From NCBI GenBank assembly GCA_910578365.1, contig CAJTRC010000061.1:1-15134 (forward strand): 15,134 bases of DNA, in the 5' to 3' direction. Each line of letters starts with the position of its first letter. Position 1 is the stretch's first letter. The position numbers were made by a program, and so were the translations under genes. Below are positions 1-7,569 of this stretch, one piece after another. This DNA comes from an uncultured Muribaculaceae bacterium (GTDB lineage Bacteria > Bacteroidota > Bacteroidia > Bacteroidales > Muribaculaceae). A model generated the notes under the pieces. That model had not been told where the DNA came from and searched no databases. It saw only the letters and a program-made list of their open reading frames with translations.

Positions 1-116
1 AATTACCATTCCACTCGAAAATCACGGGCGCCTTTAGCTCTTCATTTCAGTCACATAGCTCGCTATGCTCCTTCAATTCAGAGCAAAATTCGCCACGTGA
101 TTTTCGGCCGGGAATT
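1..116. repeat. Long imperfect nested inverted repeat downstream of buk
   Basis: The outer arms 16-26 and 96-106 (CGAAAATCACG / CGTGATTTTCG) are perfect complements. They extend inward as GGCG 27-30 with CGCC 91-94 around one bulged base, and loosely outward to 1-7 and 110-116. Inside lie GCTCT 37-41 with AGAGC 80-84 and a central CATAGC 54-59 with GCTATG 62-67. The whole stretch could fold into one long interrupted stem. No U-run follows on either strand, so it is not a standard intrinsic terminator. It could be a REP- or MITE-like element or a processing/termination structure for ptb-buk. The repeat may continue beyond the left edge. The rest of 117-180 shows nothing I recognise. Confidence 0.5.
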
Positions 117-180
117 AACATTTATTATTAAACACCCTCTTAATTTCTGCAACAGGTTACAAGGGAGGTACGTGCAGCCT

Positions 181-1278
181 CTAAGCCTTGGCGATGTCGT
201 GCTCCACGCAGGGGTGTTCGGGGCGGTAGTACATTACCGGCAGCGAGCCGTCGATGGCGCCGAAAGCGTTGGTTGCCAGCGAGCCCATTTCGTCTTCGCC
301 GGGTATAAGTACAATCGGGCCAATCCATTCAATCCAGCTGCGGAGCAAGTCAACGAAGTATGTGTCGCGGGCAATGCCTCCGGTAAGGATTATGGCGTCG
401 ATGTTGCCTCGGAGAGCCACTGCGCGTGAGCCTACTTCTTTGCCTACGGCATAGGCCATGGCTTCGACCATGCTTTTGTACGGTTCGAGGCCTTCGGTTG
501 CACGGGCGGAGATTTCTCGCATGTCGGTGATGCCAAGGTGTGCGGCAAGTCCGCCTCTGCCGTTAAGCATTTTCTTGATTTCGCGCTGGGTGTATTTGCC
601 GCTGAAGCAGAGGTCCACGAGCTGGTCGGCGGGCACTGTGCCGGCGCGTTCGGGGCTGAACGGGCCGTCGCCGTTGAGGGCATTGTTCACGTCCACTACT
701 TTGCCGTGCAGGTGGGCACCTACCGATATGCCGCCGCCCAGATGCACTACTATAAGGTTGAGGTCGGAGTAGGGCACGCCGTTCTCGCGGGCGTATTTTC
801 GGGCCACCGCCTTTTGGTTTAGAGCGTGGAAAATACTTATGCGTTCAATTTCCGGAATACCGCTCACACGAGCTTCGGGCATGAATTCATCAACCACTTC
901 GGGGTCGGCGATGAAAGCAGGGCAGCCGACTTCCTTTGCAATTTTGTCGGCGATTAAGGCGCCGAGATTGCAGACATGCTCCATGCGGGCATATATGAGG
1001 TCGTGTATGAGGGCGTCGTCGACTGCATATACGCCGCCCGGAGTGGGCTGCAGCAGACCTCCGCGAGCCATTACGGCATCGAATTCCAAGGGAATGCCGG
1101 CCTTGGCGAGCATGCGCCGCACGGTGTCTTCGCGGTAAGCGAGCTGTTCGTTTACATGGGCGAATACCGATATTTCGGCGGGTGAGTGTTGCTCGTTGGC
1201 TACCCAGGTCTGTTTGCCGTCTTCGTACACGGCAACTTTTGTCGAGGTGCTGCCGGGGTTAATCACTAATACTTTCAT
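181..1278 (-). CDS. buk: Butyrate kinase (acetokinase family)
   Basis: Cytoplasmic kinase that converts butyryl phosphate and ADP to butyrate and ATP (EC 2.7.2.7), the last, ATP-yielding step of the Ptb-Buk route. The 365-residue length fits the family (about 355-360). Visible motifs are the N-terminal phosphate loop INPGSTSTK (residues 6-14), VVHLGGGISVGAHLHG (177-192), the second nucleotide-binding loop LTGGIA (298-303) and IPGEDEM (325-331). I chose the start at 1276-1278 because MKVLVINPGSTS is the usual family N terminus; the in-frame ATG 42 bases upstream adds 14 residues that look non-native and overlaps the ptb stop. It lies 29 bases after ptb in the same operon. It could instead prefer isobutyrate or other branched-chain acids (branched-chain fatty acid kinase); the sequence alone does not settle this. 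Confidence 0.93.
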   Translation of the reverse strand: MKVLVINPGSTSTKVAVYEDGKQTWVANEQHSPAEISVFAHVNEQLAYREDTVRRMLAKAGIPLEFDAVMARGGLLQPTPGGVYAVDDALIHDLIYARMEHVCNLGALIADKIAKEVGCPAFIADPEVVDEFMPEARVSGIPEIERISIFHALNQKAVARKYARENGVPYSDLNLIVVHLGGGISVGAHLHGKVVDVNNALNGDGPFSPERAGTVPADQLVDLCFSGKYTQREIKKMLNGRGGLAAHLGITDMREISARATEGLEPYKSMVEAMAYAVGKEVGSRAVALRGNIDAIILTGGIARDTYFVDLLRSWIEWIGPIVLIPGEDEMGSLATNAFGAIDGSLPVMYYRPEHPCVEHDIAKA

Positions 1279-1307
1279 ATACTGGTTGTTACGTGGTTCG
1301 TAATGGA

Positions 1308-2231
1308 TTACAGAAGGCAAGCCAGAGCCAGCGAGTAGAGTTTGCTGATGTCGTGGTCGGCGCGCGAGGGAATCACCACCGGTGCGGTAGTGCCGCAGAG
1401 TACTCCGGCCATTGGGGCGTCGCAGAAGAACGACACAGTCTTATAGAAAGTGTTGGCTGCGGTGAGTATGGGGAATATGAGCACGTCGGCTTTGCCGGCT
1501 ACGGGCGAGTCGATGCCTTTGATTTCAGCGCTGTGAAGGTCGCAGGCAGTCTTTACGTCCATCGGGCCACCTACAACGCATTCGCCGAAGGCTCCTTCGG
1601 CAGCCTCTTTGATAAGGTCGGCGTAGGTGAGGGTATATTCGAACTTCTGGTTCACCTTTTCGGTAAAGTGTATCAGTGCCACACGTGGGCAGGGGTTGCC
1701 CAGTGCGTGTTCGGTGTCGATAGTATAGCGGAGCATTGCGCGGAACTGTTCGTCGTTGGGGGCCGGAATCACGGCGGCGTCGGCAAAGAGCAGCATTTTG
1801 GAGTACGCCGGTACTTTAGTGAGAGTGATGTGGCTCAACACCTGTCCGGGGGGCAGCAGTCCGTGTTCTTTATTAAGTACGGGGCGCAGCAGGCGGTCGG
1901 TGTTTATGCCGCCTTTCATAAGCACGTCGCCGCGGCCTTCGCGAACCAGCTGCACGCCAAGGGCTGCGGCTGCGTCGATGTCGTCAGCGACGAATACTTC
2001 AATCCCGCGATGGCGGTCGGCGAGTTCGCGGACCATTTCGGCCTTGTCGGCCTCGACAGTAAGGATAAATTCGGCGCTGCCTTCGGCTGCACACTGTTCG
2101 ACTACGGCGCGGGTAGGCTCGTCGGTGGGGCATACCACCACAACGCGGCGTTTGGGGGTCATGGTTCTGAATCGCGCGAGGAGGTCGTCGAAACCGGTAA
2201 GTTCACGGCCGGGGAGAGGCTTATTGTTCAT
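1308..2231 (-). CDS. ptb: Phosphate butyryltransferase (phosphate acyltransferase family)
   Basis: Transfers the acyl group of butyryl-CoA to phosphate, giving butyryl phosphate and CoA (EC 2.3.1.19), the substrate for the kinase encoded directly downstream. At 307 residues it matches the Ptb subfamily rather than the longer Pta enzymes. The PTA/PTB family signature near the C terminus is clear: GVLCGTTAPVVIPSRADHD followed by KLYSLALA, with SRAD at residues 289-292. MKGGINTDRLLRPVL and the FTEKVNQKFEYTLTYADLI region are also typical of Ptb. The start ATG (2229-2231) is the first in frame and has no Shine-Dalgarno, as usual in Bacteroidota. It is the first gene of a two-gene operon with a promoter at 2321-2352. 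Substrate range (butyrate versus branched or aromatic acids) is not readable from sequence. Confidence 0.93.
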   Translation of the reverse strand: MNNKPLPGRELTGFDDLLARFRTMTPKRRVVVVCPTDEPTRAVVEQCAAEGSAEFILTVEADKAEMVRELADRHRGIEVFVADDIDAAAALGVQLVREGRGDVLMKGGINTDRLLRPVLNKEHGLLPPGQVLSHITLTKVPAYSKMLLFADAAVIPAPNDEQFRAMLRYTIDTEHALGNPCPRVALIHFTEKVNQKFEYTLTYADLIKEAAEGAFGECVVGGPMDVKTACDLHSAEIKGIDSPVAGKADVLIFPILTAANTFYKTVSFFCDAPMAGVLCGTTAPVVIPSRADHDISKLYSLALACLL

Positions 2232-2320
2232 GGTAGATATTTACTGATTTATGGTTAATTATGGTTTGTTGGACTGTCAGTGTAAAGGGCGGTATGAAAC
2301 AATAACTTGTTTTCCGAGTG

Positions 2321-2352
2321 CAAAGATGGCACAAATTTCGGTGAAAACCAAA
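2321..2352 (-). promoter_or_regulatory. Bacteroidota-type promoter for ptb-buk
   Basis: Read on the minus strand, TTTG (2349-2352) is followed after 20 bases by CATCTTTG (2321-2328). The latter keeps the nnTTTG part of the TAnnTTTG -7 box but not the leading TA. The spacing agrees with the Bacteroidota -33/-7 consensus. It predicts a leader of about 80 bases before the ptb ATG. Confidence 0.55.
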
Positions 2353-2421
2353 GAAAAACCTGAAAAAAATACACACTTGGACTTAAAACGTGCAATAGCT
2401 CAAAAAAAATCGACAATAAAA

Positions 2422-2453
2422 TTTGCAAGTAACTGAAATTATGCTTTACTTTG
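2422..2453 (+). promoter_or_regulatory. Bacteroidota-type promoter for the Omp28-like gene
   Basis: TTTG (2422-2425), a 20-base spacer, then TTACTTTG (2446-2453), one mismatch from the TAnnTTTG -7 box. Transcription would start near 2460. This excludes the longer in-frame starts at 2451 (TTG) and 2457 (ATG), which would sit in or at the promoter, and supports the start at 2541. Confidence 0.65.
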
Positions 2454-2540
2454 CAGATGCAGACAAGTCAAATTGTCGCTAAAAGCCAACTAATCGCTTG
2501 TCGAAGAAAAAAGACCAAAACTATCATCAATTCCATTTCT

Positions 2541-4481
2541 ATGAACAGAACTTTACTATTCATGTCGGCCCTGGCATTGTGCGGCAGCAGCATGCTGGCT
2601 CAGGCTTACAATTTAATTCCGCTGCCTTACAAGGCTGAGGTGTCTGCAGCCACTGTTGTGCCTTTAGCCGATGAGGCCGGCCTATCCATGGAGTACCGTC
2701 TTTATCAGGGCACCGACATTCAGGGCCTGCAGGCAAGCGGCCTGTCGAGCGGCGAAGTGAAACTTGCCGTCTGCATGCCGGCGGCTGATGCTGCATCGTT
2801 CGCAGGCAACAAGATTACCTCGCTCAATATCGTCACCCCTCCCAATGCAGTGGACGGGCGCAACGCCAACTATGTGCGCGACGTGACTATATTCCTCTCT
2901 GAAAGCCGCGACGGCGAGCCTTTCTATACCCAGGACGCCTATCTGGGATTGATAGCCAAGACGAATGTAAACGTTAAGCTCGACACTCCCTACGAAATCC
3001 CGGCCGACAAAGAGCTGTGGTTCGGATACTCCTTTACACTTAACCGCAATATCGCCGTCAACCAGTACTACATAGCTAACGACGGTGTGCCAGCCGCCAA
3101 CGATAACGGCTCATGGGCGCAGCTCGGCGGTCGCTGGCAGTCGATAGCCAAGTACGGCTCGCTGCTTATAGGCGCTGAAATCTCCGGCGACAATCTGCCC
3201 GTCGACAAGGCTTCGCTTATAGCTATTGAGGGCAACAGCTGGGCAGAGCAGAACCGGGCGTATACTTTCAGCGTGGGCGTGAAGAACGACGGCGCGAACG
3301 AGCTGGAAAATGCCGAAATTGAGTACTCGCTTAACGATGGCACTATACTTACCAAAACCGGCACTTTCGAAACTCCTGTAACCACAAACGGCGTAGGCTA
3401 CATAAGCGCCTCACTTAACTGCACCGAAGCCGGCGGCCAGTATCCGCTCAGTGTAAAACTCACCAAGGTGAACGGTGTGGAAGTAAGCAATGGCTCTGTT
3501 ATTACCAAGACAATCGACTGCTACAGTACCGGCTCGGTATTCATGCGCAAAGTACTCGTAGAGGAAGGTACCGGCACCTGGTGTCCCTGGTGCCCCGGCG
3601 GTATGATTCTGCTCGAACAGATTAAAGAAAAGTACAACGATGGTTCTGCAATATTGGTAGGCGTGCATAGTGGCGACCAGATGGTAACCAACAGCTATTC
3701 AAGTTTTATAGACTGGGCATACAGCGGTTTCCCCCAATATACTGTCAACCGCCAGTATACAGGAGGTGTTACAACATCCGCAGAAGCAAACTTCCAGAGA
3801 TTCCAGGCTATGTACGATGAGGTAAGAGCTACTCCCGCCAAGGCCAAAATCGACCTCTTCCTTGAGTGGACTTCCGACGACCGCAACAGCGTGCATGCCG
3901 AAACCCAGACCATCTTCGCCAATGCCGGTACCGGCACATACAAGGTAGCGTTTATAGTAGTGGAAGACGGCATAGGTCCATATGCTCAGCAGAATAACTA
4001 CAGCGGTACTCCGGGCTTCGGTCAGTTCTCTACCGGCGGTTCTGTTGTATCGACAATGTACGATGACGTAGCGCGTGATATCTTCAGCGCATTCGGTCTT
4101 GATGGCAGCGCCATCGTTGACCCCGAGGCAATGAACTACTACAATTACTCATACGAAGTATCGCTGGCTAAAGTATCTGATATCAGCAAGACCCGTATCG
4201 TGGCAGCACTGCTCGACAGCTCCAGCCGTGAAGTAGTCAATGTCGTTGAGGTTCCTCTGTCGAACTGCTCCGGCCTGAGTGACGTAGAAGTTGCCGACGA
4301 ACAGGTAAGCATACGCGGCGAAATGGGTGCAGTGGTTGTAAACGGTGCCGCTGTGACCGAAGTTTACACCGTTGCCGGTGCCCGTGTGGCTACCGCTTAC
4401 GGCGAAGCAAGCATCAACCTGCCCGCAGGTCTGTACATCGTAAAGGCCGACAAGGTAGTGAAGAAAGTGGTTGTGAAATAA
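2541..4481 (+). CDS. Omp28-family exported protein with CPWC motif and C-terminal sorting-type domain
   Basis: Predicted 646-residue secreted or surface protein. Residues 1-22 are a signal peptide (MNRT, hydrophobic stretch, then MLAQA). Residues about 23-210 form a beta-rich N-terminal domain I cannot name. About 213-320 (SLIAIEGNSWAEQNRAYTFS onward) resembles an Ig/CARDB-like fold. An Omp28-type thioredoxin-like module follows (VEEGTGTWCPWCPGGM), with the CPWC pair at Cys348 and Cys351. The last about 70 residues (VYTVAGARV, INLPAGLYIVKAD, then a Lys/Val-rich end) look like the type A sorting domain recognised by the type IX secretion system. The start at 2541 is chosen for the signal peptide and the upstream promoter. 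It is monocistronic, closed by the terminator at 4505-4538. A thiol-disulfide or adhesion role is inference; no function is established for such fusions that I know of. Confidence 0.8.
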   Translation: MNRTLLFMSALALCGSSMLAQAYNLIPLPYKAEVSAATVVPLADEAGLSMEYRLYQGTDIQGLQASGLSSGEVKLAVCMPAADAASFAGNKITSLNIVTPPNAVDGRNANYVRDVTIFLSESRDGEPFYTQDAYLGLIAKTNVNVKLDTPYEIPADKELWFGYSFTLNRNIAVNQYYIANDGVPAANDNGSWAQLGGRWQSIAKYGSLLIGAEISGDNLPVDKASLIAIEGNSWAEQNRAYTFSVGVKNDGANELENAEIEYSLNDGTILTKTGTFETPVTTNGVGYISASLNCTEAGGQYPLSVKLTKVNGVEVSNGSVITKTIDCYSTGSVFMRKVLVEEGTGTWCPWCPGGMILLEQIKEKYNDGSAILVGVHSGDQMVTNSYSSFIDWAYSGFPQYTVNRQYTGGVTTSAEANFQRFQAMYDEVRATPAKAKIDLFLEWTSDDRNSVHAETQTIFANAGTGTYKVAFIVVEDGIGPYAQQNNYSGTPGFGQFSTGGSVVSTMYDDVARDIFSAFGLDGSAIVDPEAMNYYNYSYEVSLAKVSDISKTRIVAALLDSSSREVVNVVEVPLSNCSGLSDVEVADEQVSIRGEMGAVVVNGAAVTEVYTVAGARVATAYGEASINLPAGLYIVKADKVVKKVVVK

Positions 4482-4504
4482 TCAGCATACCACATAAAAT
4501 ATAG

Positions 4505-4538
4505 AAATCAGGCGCACCGTGGTGCGCCTGATTTTTTT
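4505..4538 (+). terminator. Intrinsic terminator after the Omp28-like gene
   Basis: A perfect 13-bp stem (AAATCAGGCGCAC 4505-4517 with GTGCGCCTGATTT 4522-4534) has loop CGTG and runs into seven T residues (4532-4538). It starts 23 bases after the stop codon. It separates this gene from the GH20 gene, which has its own promoter. Confidence 0.95.
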
Positions 4539-4608
4539 AGCTGTCTAATCCCCGCAGGCGTGCCCGTGCCGGAATAGCGCGGGGTGTACAACAAACAAAA
4601 CAGACAAT

Positions 4609-4639
4609 TTTGAGGTTTCACAAAAAAACATTAAATTTG
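4609..4639 (+). promoter_or_regulatory. Consensus Bacteroidota promoter for the GH20 gene
   Basis: TTTG (4609-4612), exactly 19 bases, then TAAATTTG (4632-4639): a full match to both consensus boxes. The predicted start near 4646 gives a leader of about 65 A/T-rich bases before the ATG at 4711. Confidence 0.8.
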
Positions 4640-4710
4640 CACAAATACCTAAAAACACTTTGGAAATCGTTCGGAAGGCGGTTAACGAAATATTTTTAGA
4701 CTAATTTGCT

Positions 4711-6951
4711 ATGGCTTCTAAAATAATTAAATTACTTGCCGTCGCAGCCTTGACAGGTGCGACCGCTTCTCTACATGCTGAAAATACCATTACCTGGGAA
4801 ACACTCGGCAACAACTACTCGGCCGGAAACGGCAACAGCTATGTGCAACGCTTTGTAATCGAGGCTGATGCGCCGTTCGAACGCCTGGCTTTCTGCCAGT
4901 TTAAACGGGCTATGCGCACGGTCAACCCGGCCGACACACTTATCGAAATACTTCCCGGCTACTTTGCAGTGGCTTCGGAGCGTTTCGTTCAGGCGGCTCC
5001 GGGCGAGCCGGTAGTGGTGGATGTGCTTGTCGCCGGCTCTCTGCGCAATATATCGTTTATACCCGACGGCATGCATCTGGTGGCCGGTGGCAAGGCGGTG
5101 AGCGCCCGTAATGTGCGCAAGCCAATAAGCTCCTGGCCGGCGCAATATCAGTACACCGATGCTAAAGGCATGAGCGACGGCATGATATACGGTCCTGAGG
5201 CATTTGCCATCAACGACAGCCTGCGCTCGGCATGGCGTCCGGCAGCATATATGCAGATTCCGACGCCCAAGAAGGTGAAACTCAGCGGCAAAACTTTCGA
5301 CTGCCCTGAATCGTTCCGGGTAAAAACGGTGAAGGTGAAGGACAAGCGCCACGATTACTATCGCGCCCGTATCGACGGCGACCGCCTGACTGTGTACACC
5401 AACAGCCAATATCCCGAGGCGCTGACAGCGCGTCTGTTGCAGCGCATCGAGAGTTCGGTCGACGCGTACGGCAAACTGCCTGTGGCCGACATTGAGGACT
5501 GGGCCGACCTGCCTTACCGCGGACTGATGATTGACGTGGCCCGCAACTTTACAAGCCTCGACGACATGAAGAGCCTTATAAGCCTCATGGCCGCTTATGG
5601 CCTGAATGTGCTGCACTTCCATGTAGGCGACGACGAGGGTTGGCGTGTGGAGATTCCCGAGCTGCCCGAACTGACCGAGGTGGGCGCGCGCCGCGGATAT
5701 ACCGAGAGCGACGACGCAGACTTTCTTAAAGGCATATACAGCGGCAACGGCAACCCCGATGCCGAAACTCCGGCCAACGGCTTCTACAGCGTAGATGAGT
5801 ATATCGAACTGCTGCAGTTCGCCAACCGACTGGGAGTTGAAGTGATTCCGGAATTCGACTCGCCGGGTCACAGCCGCGCTGCGATACGCGCCATGGAGGC
5901 CCGCTACCGTCGCAGCGGCGATGCCTCGCTGCGCCTTATACACGACGGCGACAGCTCGCGCTACACCACCGCGCAGGACTTCCACGACAACCTGATGAAC
6001 CCCGCCCTCGATGGCCCATATAAGTTCTGGGACATAGTTATGGGCTCGCTGGTGAACACCTACGCTAAGGCCGGTGTGCCTCTGCGTGCCATACATATAG
6101 GCGGCGACGAAGTGCCCGCACATGCCTGGGACGGCAGTGAGGCTGCCAATCGCCTTATGGCCGCCAAGGGTATGACCCACCAGCGCGACATGCATGCCTA
6201 CTTTGTGGAGCGTGTGGCTGAGATTGCCGCCAAGCATAAGGTAAAGATTGCCGGCTGGCAGGAAATAGCTCTGGAGCATTCGCCCGAGTACAACGCCACC
6301 GTGCAGCCACAGGTGGTGGCCGTGAACTGCTGGACCAATGCCGGCAAATTCGGCAAACAGATAGCCGAACAGGGCTTCCCGCTGATACTCAGCAATGTCG
6401 ACTATTTATATTTCGACCAGACTCCGACAACCCACCCCGAGGAGCAAGGTCTGACATGGGGCGGAATAGTAGATGAATTCCGTCCGCTTCATGCCACAGT
6501 CGAACGCCTCTGCCCGGGCGATGCTGCCCTGCAGGCGAAGGTAGCCGGTATCTCAGGCCAGCTCTTTGCCGAAACCGTGCGCTCGCGGGCCATGATTGAG
6601 CGCTACATACTGCCGCGAATGCTCGGCCTGGCAGAACGTGCCCATAATGTACGTCCGACTCTGAGCGACAGCGAATACTTCGGTGCCCTGAGCGGCGAGA
6701 TGGACGGCTGGGCAGCCGATGGCCGCGACTTCTACGTCCGTCAGCCCGGCATACGCCTCAGCGACGGCAAGATAGAGATGAACAGCGCCTACAGCAAGGG
6801 CTCGATACACTATACCCTCGACGGCAGCGAGCCCGTGGCCACCAGTCCGCTGTATACCGGCCCCGTGAGCACCGCCGGAGTGAAACAGGTGCGCGCACGC
6901 CTTTTCTACGGCCCCGCCACCAGTGTCACCTCGATACTGTATGTAGATTAA
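4711..6951 (+). CDS. Exported beta-N-acetylhexosaminidase, GH20
   Basis: Removes terminal beta-linked GlcNAc or GalNAc from glycans by substrate-assisted catalysis; a likely role is mucin or host N-glycan use. Residues 1-23 are a Sec signal peptide (ends SLHA, then ENT) with no lipobox, so the product is periplasmic or secreted. About 24-180 is a beta-rich region I cannot assign. About 181-263 fits the GH20b-type domain. The catalytic barrel begins at YRGLMIDVARNF with substrate-binding Arg278. It includes LHFHVGDDEGWRVEIPELP (301-319), IPEFDSPGHSRAA and IHIGGDEVP with the catalytic Asp466-Glu467 pair. About 675-746 is a chitobiase-type/Fn3-associated C-terminal domain (IHYTLDGSEPVATSPLYTGP). 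The length of 746 fits multidomain Bacteroidota GH20 enzymes. No SusC/SusD genes are adjacent, so it is an isolated hydrolase in this window. Linkage specificity cannot be read. Confidence 0.93.
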   Translation: MASKIIKLLAVAALTGATASLHAENTITWETLGNNYSAGNGNSYVQRFVIEADAPFERLAFCQFKRAMRTVNPADTLIEILPGYFAVASERFVQAAPGEPVVVDVLVAGSLRNISFIPDGMHLVAGGKAVSARNVRKPISSWPAQYQYTDAKGMSDGMIYGPEAFAINDSLRSAWRPAAYMQIPTPKKVKLSGKTFDCPESFRVKTVKVKDKRHDYYRARIDGDRLTVYTNSQYPEALTARLLQRIESSVDAYGKLPVADIEDWADLPYRGLMIDVARNFTSLDDMKSLISLMAAYGLNVLHFHVGDDEGWRVEIPELPELTEVGARRGYTESDDADFLKGIYSGNGNPDAETPANGFYSVDEYIELLQFANRLGVEVIPEFDSPGHSRAAIRAMEARYRRSGDASLRLIHDGDSSRYTTAQDFHDNLMNPALDGPYKFWDIVMGSLVNTYAKAGVPLRAIHIGGDEVPAHAWDGSEAANRLMAAKGMTHQRDMHAYFVERVAEIAAKHKVKIAGWQEIALEHSPEYNATVQPQVVAVNCWTNAGKFGKQIAEQGFPLILSNVDYLYFDQTPTTHPEEQGLTWGGIVDEFRPLHATVERLCPGDAALQAKVAGISGQLFAETVRSRAMIERYILPRMLGLAERAHNVRPTLSDSEYFGALSGEMDGWAADGRDFYVRQPGIRLSDGKIEMNSAYSKGSIHYTLDGSEPVATSPLYTGPVSTAGVKQVRARLFYGPATSVTSILYVD

Positions 6952-6968
6952 ACACCCTCTAAACATTA

Positions 6969-7019
6969 CCCTATTACAGAAAGAGTTCGGCGCAACACCG
7001 AACTCTTTCTGTAATAGGG
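6969..7019. repeat. 22-bp perfect hairpin between convergent GH20 and sufE genes
   Basis: Arms 6969-6990 and 6998-7019 are exact reverse complements with a 7-base loop (CGCAACA). It sits 18 bases after the GH20 stop and about 130 bases beyond the sufE stop. Neither side has a T-run, so it is not canonical, yet its place between converging genes suggests bidirectional termination or 3'-end protection. The remaining bases 7020-7149 hold only a doubtful minus-strand frame. Confidence 0.75.
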
Positions 7020-7069
7020 ATTTGATTTATATTGTTAGAGTATTCGACAATTTCCTCTAAAGCCTTCAT
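6974..7069 (-). other. Doubtful short open frame, possible gene remnant
   Basis: A 31-codon minus-strand frame begins MKALEEIVEYSNNINQIP and runs through the hairpin to a TAA at 6974. The same frame is open upstream without a start (to about 7118, reading CRKFYSPYAFMKALEEI), and the helix-like content up to the hairpin looks more protein-like than chance. I recognise no family. It may be a decayed 3' end of a lost gene, or chance. Confidence 0.15.
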
Positions 7070-7149
7070 AAAGGCATACGGCGAATAGAATTTACGGCAC
7101 ACCGCCAAAGGAGTTGCGATGGTAGTGTAGATCGTTTAATTCAGCTCCG

Positions 7150-7569
7150 TCATTGCTTGTTCTTGAACGCCAGGGCGTATAGCCTCATTTGCTTTACCAT
7201 GGCCAGAAGGCCGTTGCTGCGTGTTGGCGACAGATGTTCGGCCAGACCGATTTCGTCGATGAAGTTGAGTTTGGCATCAAGAATCTCGTCGGGCGTATGT
7301 CCGGACAGAACCGATACCAGCATGCTGATCATGCCTTTGACTATAATGGCATCGGAATCAGCTACATAGTAGACTTTGCCGTCGCGAAATTCTGCGTCGA
7401 GCCATACACGGCTCTGGCAACCTTCAATCAGGCGGTCGGGGGTCTTGAGTTTTTCGTCAATCGGGGGCAGAGCGTTGCCCATGTCGATGATATAGCCGTA
7501 GCGGTCCATCCAGTCGTCGATGTCTGCGAACTCGTCGATGAGTTCCTGCTGGCGCTGCTGTATTGTCAT
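7150..7569 (-). CDS. sufE: SufE-family cysteine desulfuration protein
   Basis: SufE accepts persulfide sulfur from the cysteine desulfurase SufS and passes it to the SufBCD scaffold for Fe-S cluster assembly in the cytoplasm. The 139-residue length is normal. The sulfur-accepting Cys51 lies in LIEGCQSRVWL, the family hallmark. GLAEHLSPTRSNGLLAMV near residues 107-124 is the second conserved block. The ATG at 7567-7569 overlaps the stop of the upstream glutaminyl cyclase gene by four bases (ATGA), so it is probably translated by coupling. No suf operon genes are adjacent; the partner SufS must be elsewhere. The similar CsdE is the only close alternative. Confidence 0.92.
   Translation of the reverse strand: MTIQQRQQELIDEFADIDDWMDRYGYIIDMGNALPPIDEKLKTPDRLIEGCQSRVWLDAEFRDGKVYYVADSDAIIVKGMISMLVSVLSGHTPDEILDAKLNFIDEIGLAEHLSPTRSNGLLAMVKQMRLYALAFKNKQ

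Larger units (their letters stand above)
2232..2540. other. Divergent intergenic region between ptb and the Omp28-like gene
   Basis: This A/T-rich stretch separates divergent start codons. It carries one promoter facing each way (2321-2352 minus, 2422-2453 plus), which leaves leaders of roughly 80 bases on both sides. A 61-codon open frame at 2251-2436 covers the ptb promoter, is Lys/Thr-rich, resembles no family I know and is judged non-coding. I see no riboswitch-like structure. Confidence 0.6.

Noticed and set aside
127..140. 14-base sequence ATTAAACACCCTCT also present at 6947-6960
   Set aside because: A match of this length is about what chance allows in a 15-kb window, and the flanks differ, so it is not claimed as a repeat element.
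1293..2258. 321-codon open frame on the plus strand
   Set aside because: Antisense to ptb, which has clear family motifs; its composition (Gly/Val/His-rich) matches a shadow frame.
2251..2436. 61-codon frame in the ptb/Omp28-like intergenic region
   Set aside because: It covers the ptb promoter and has biased Lys/Thr content with no family resemblance.
2451..2540. Upstream in-frame start (TTG 2451 or ATG 2457) for the Omp28-like protein
   Set aside because: These starts overlap or abut the predicted -7 box and would put 30 or 28 residues ahead of a normal signal peptide that begins at 2541.
4771..6279. 502-codon open frame on the minus strand
   Set aside because: It lies entirely within the GH20 gene, whose catalytic motifs and signal peptide are unmistakable. 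The antisense frame is His/Ala/Val-rich with no recognisable domain, a usual shadow in GC-rich coding DNA.
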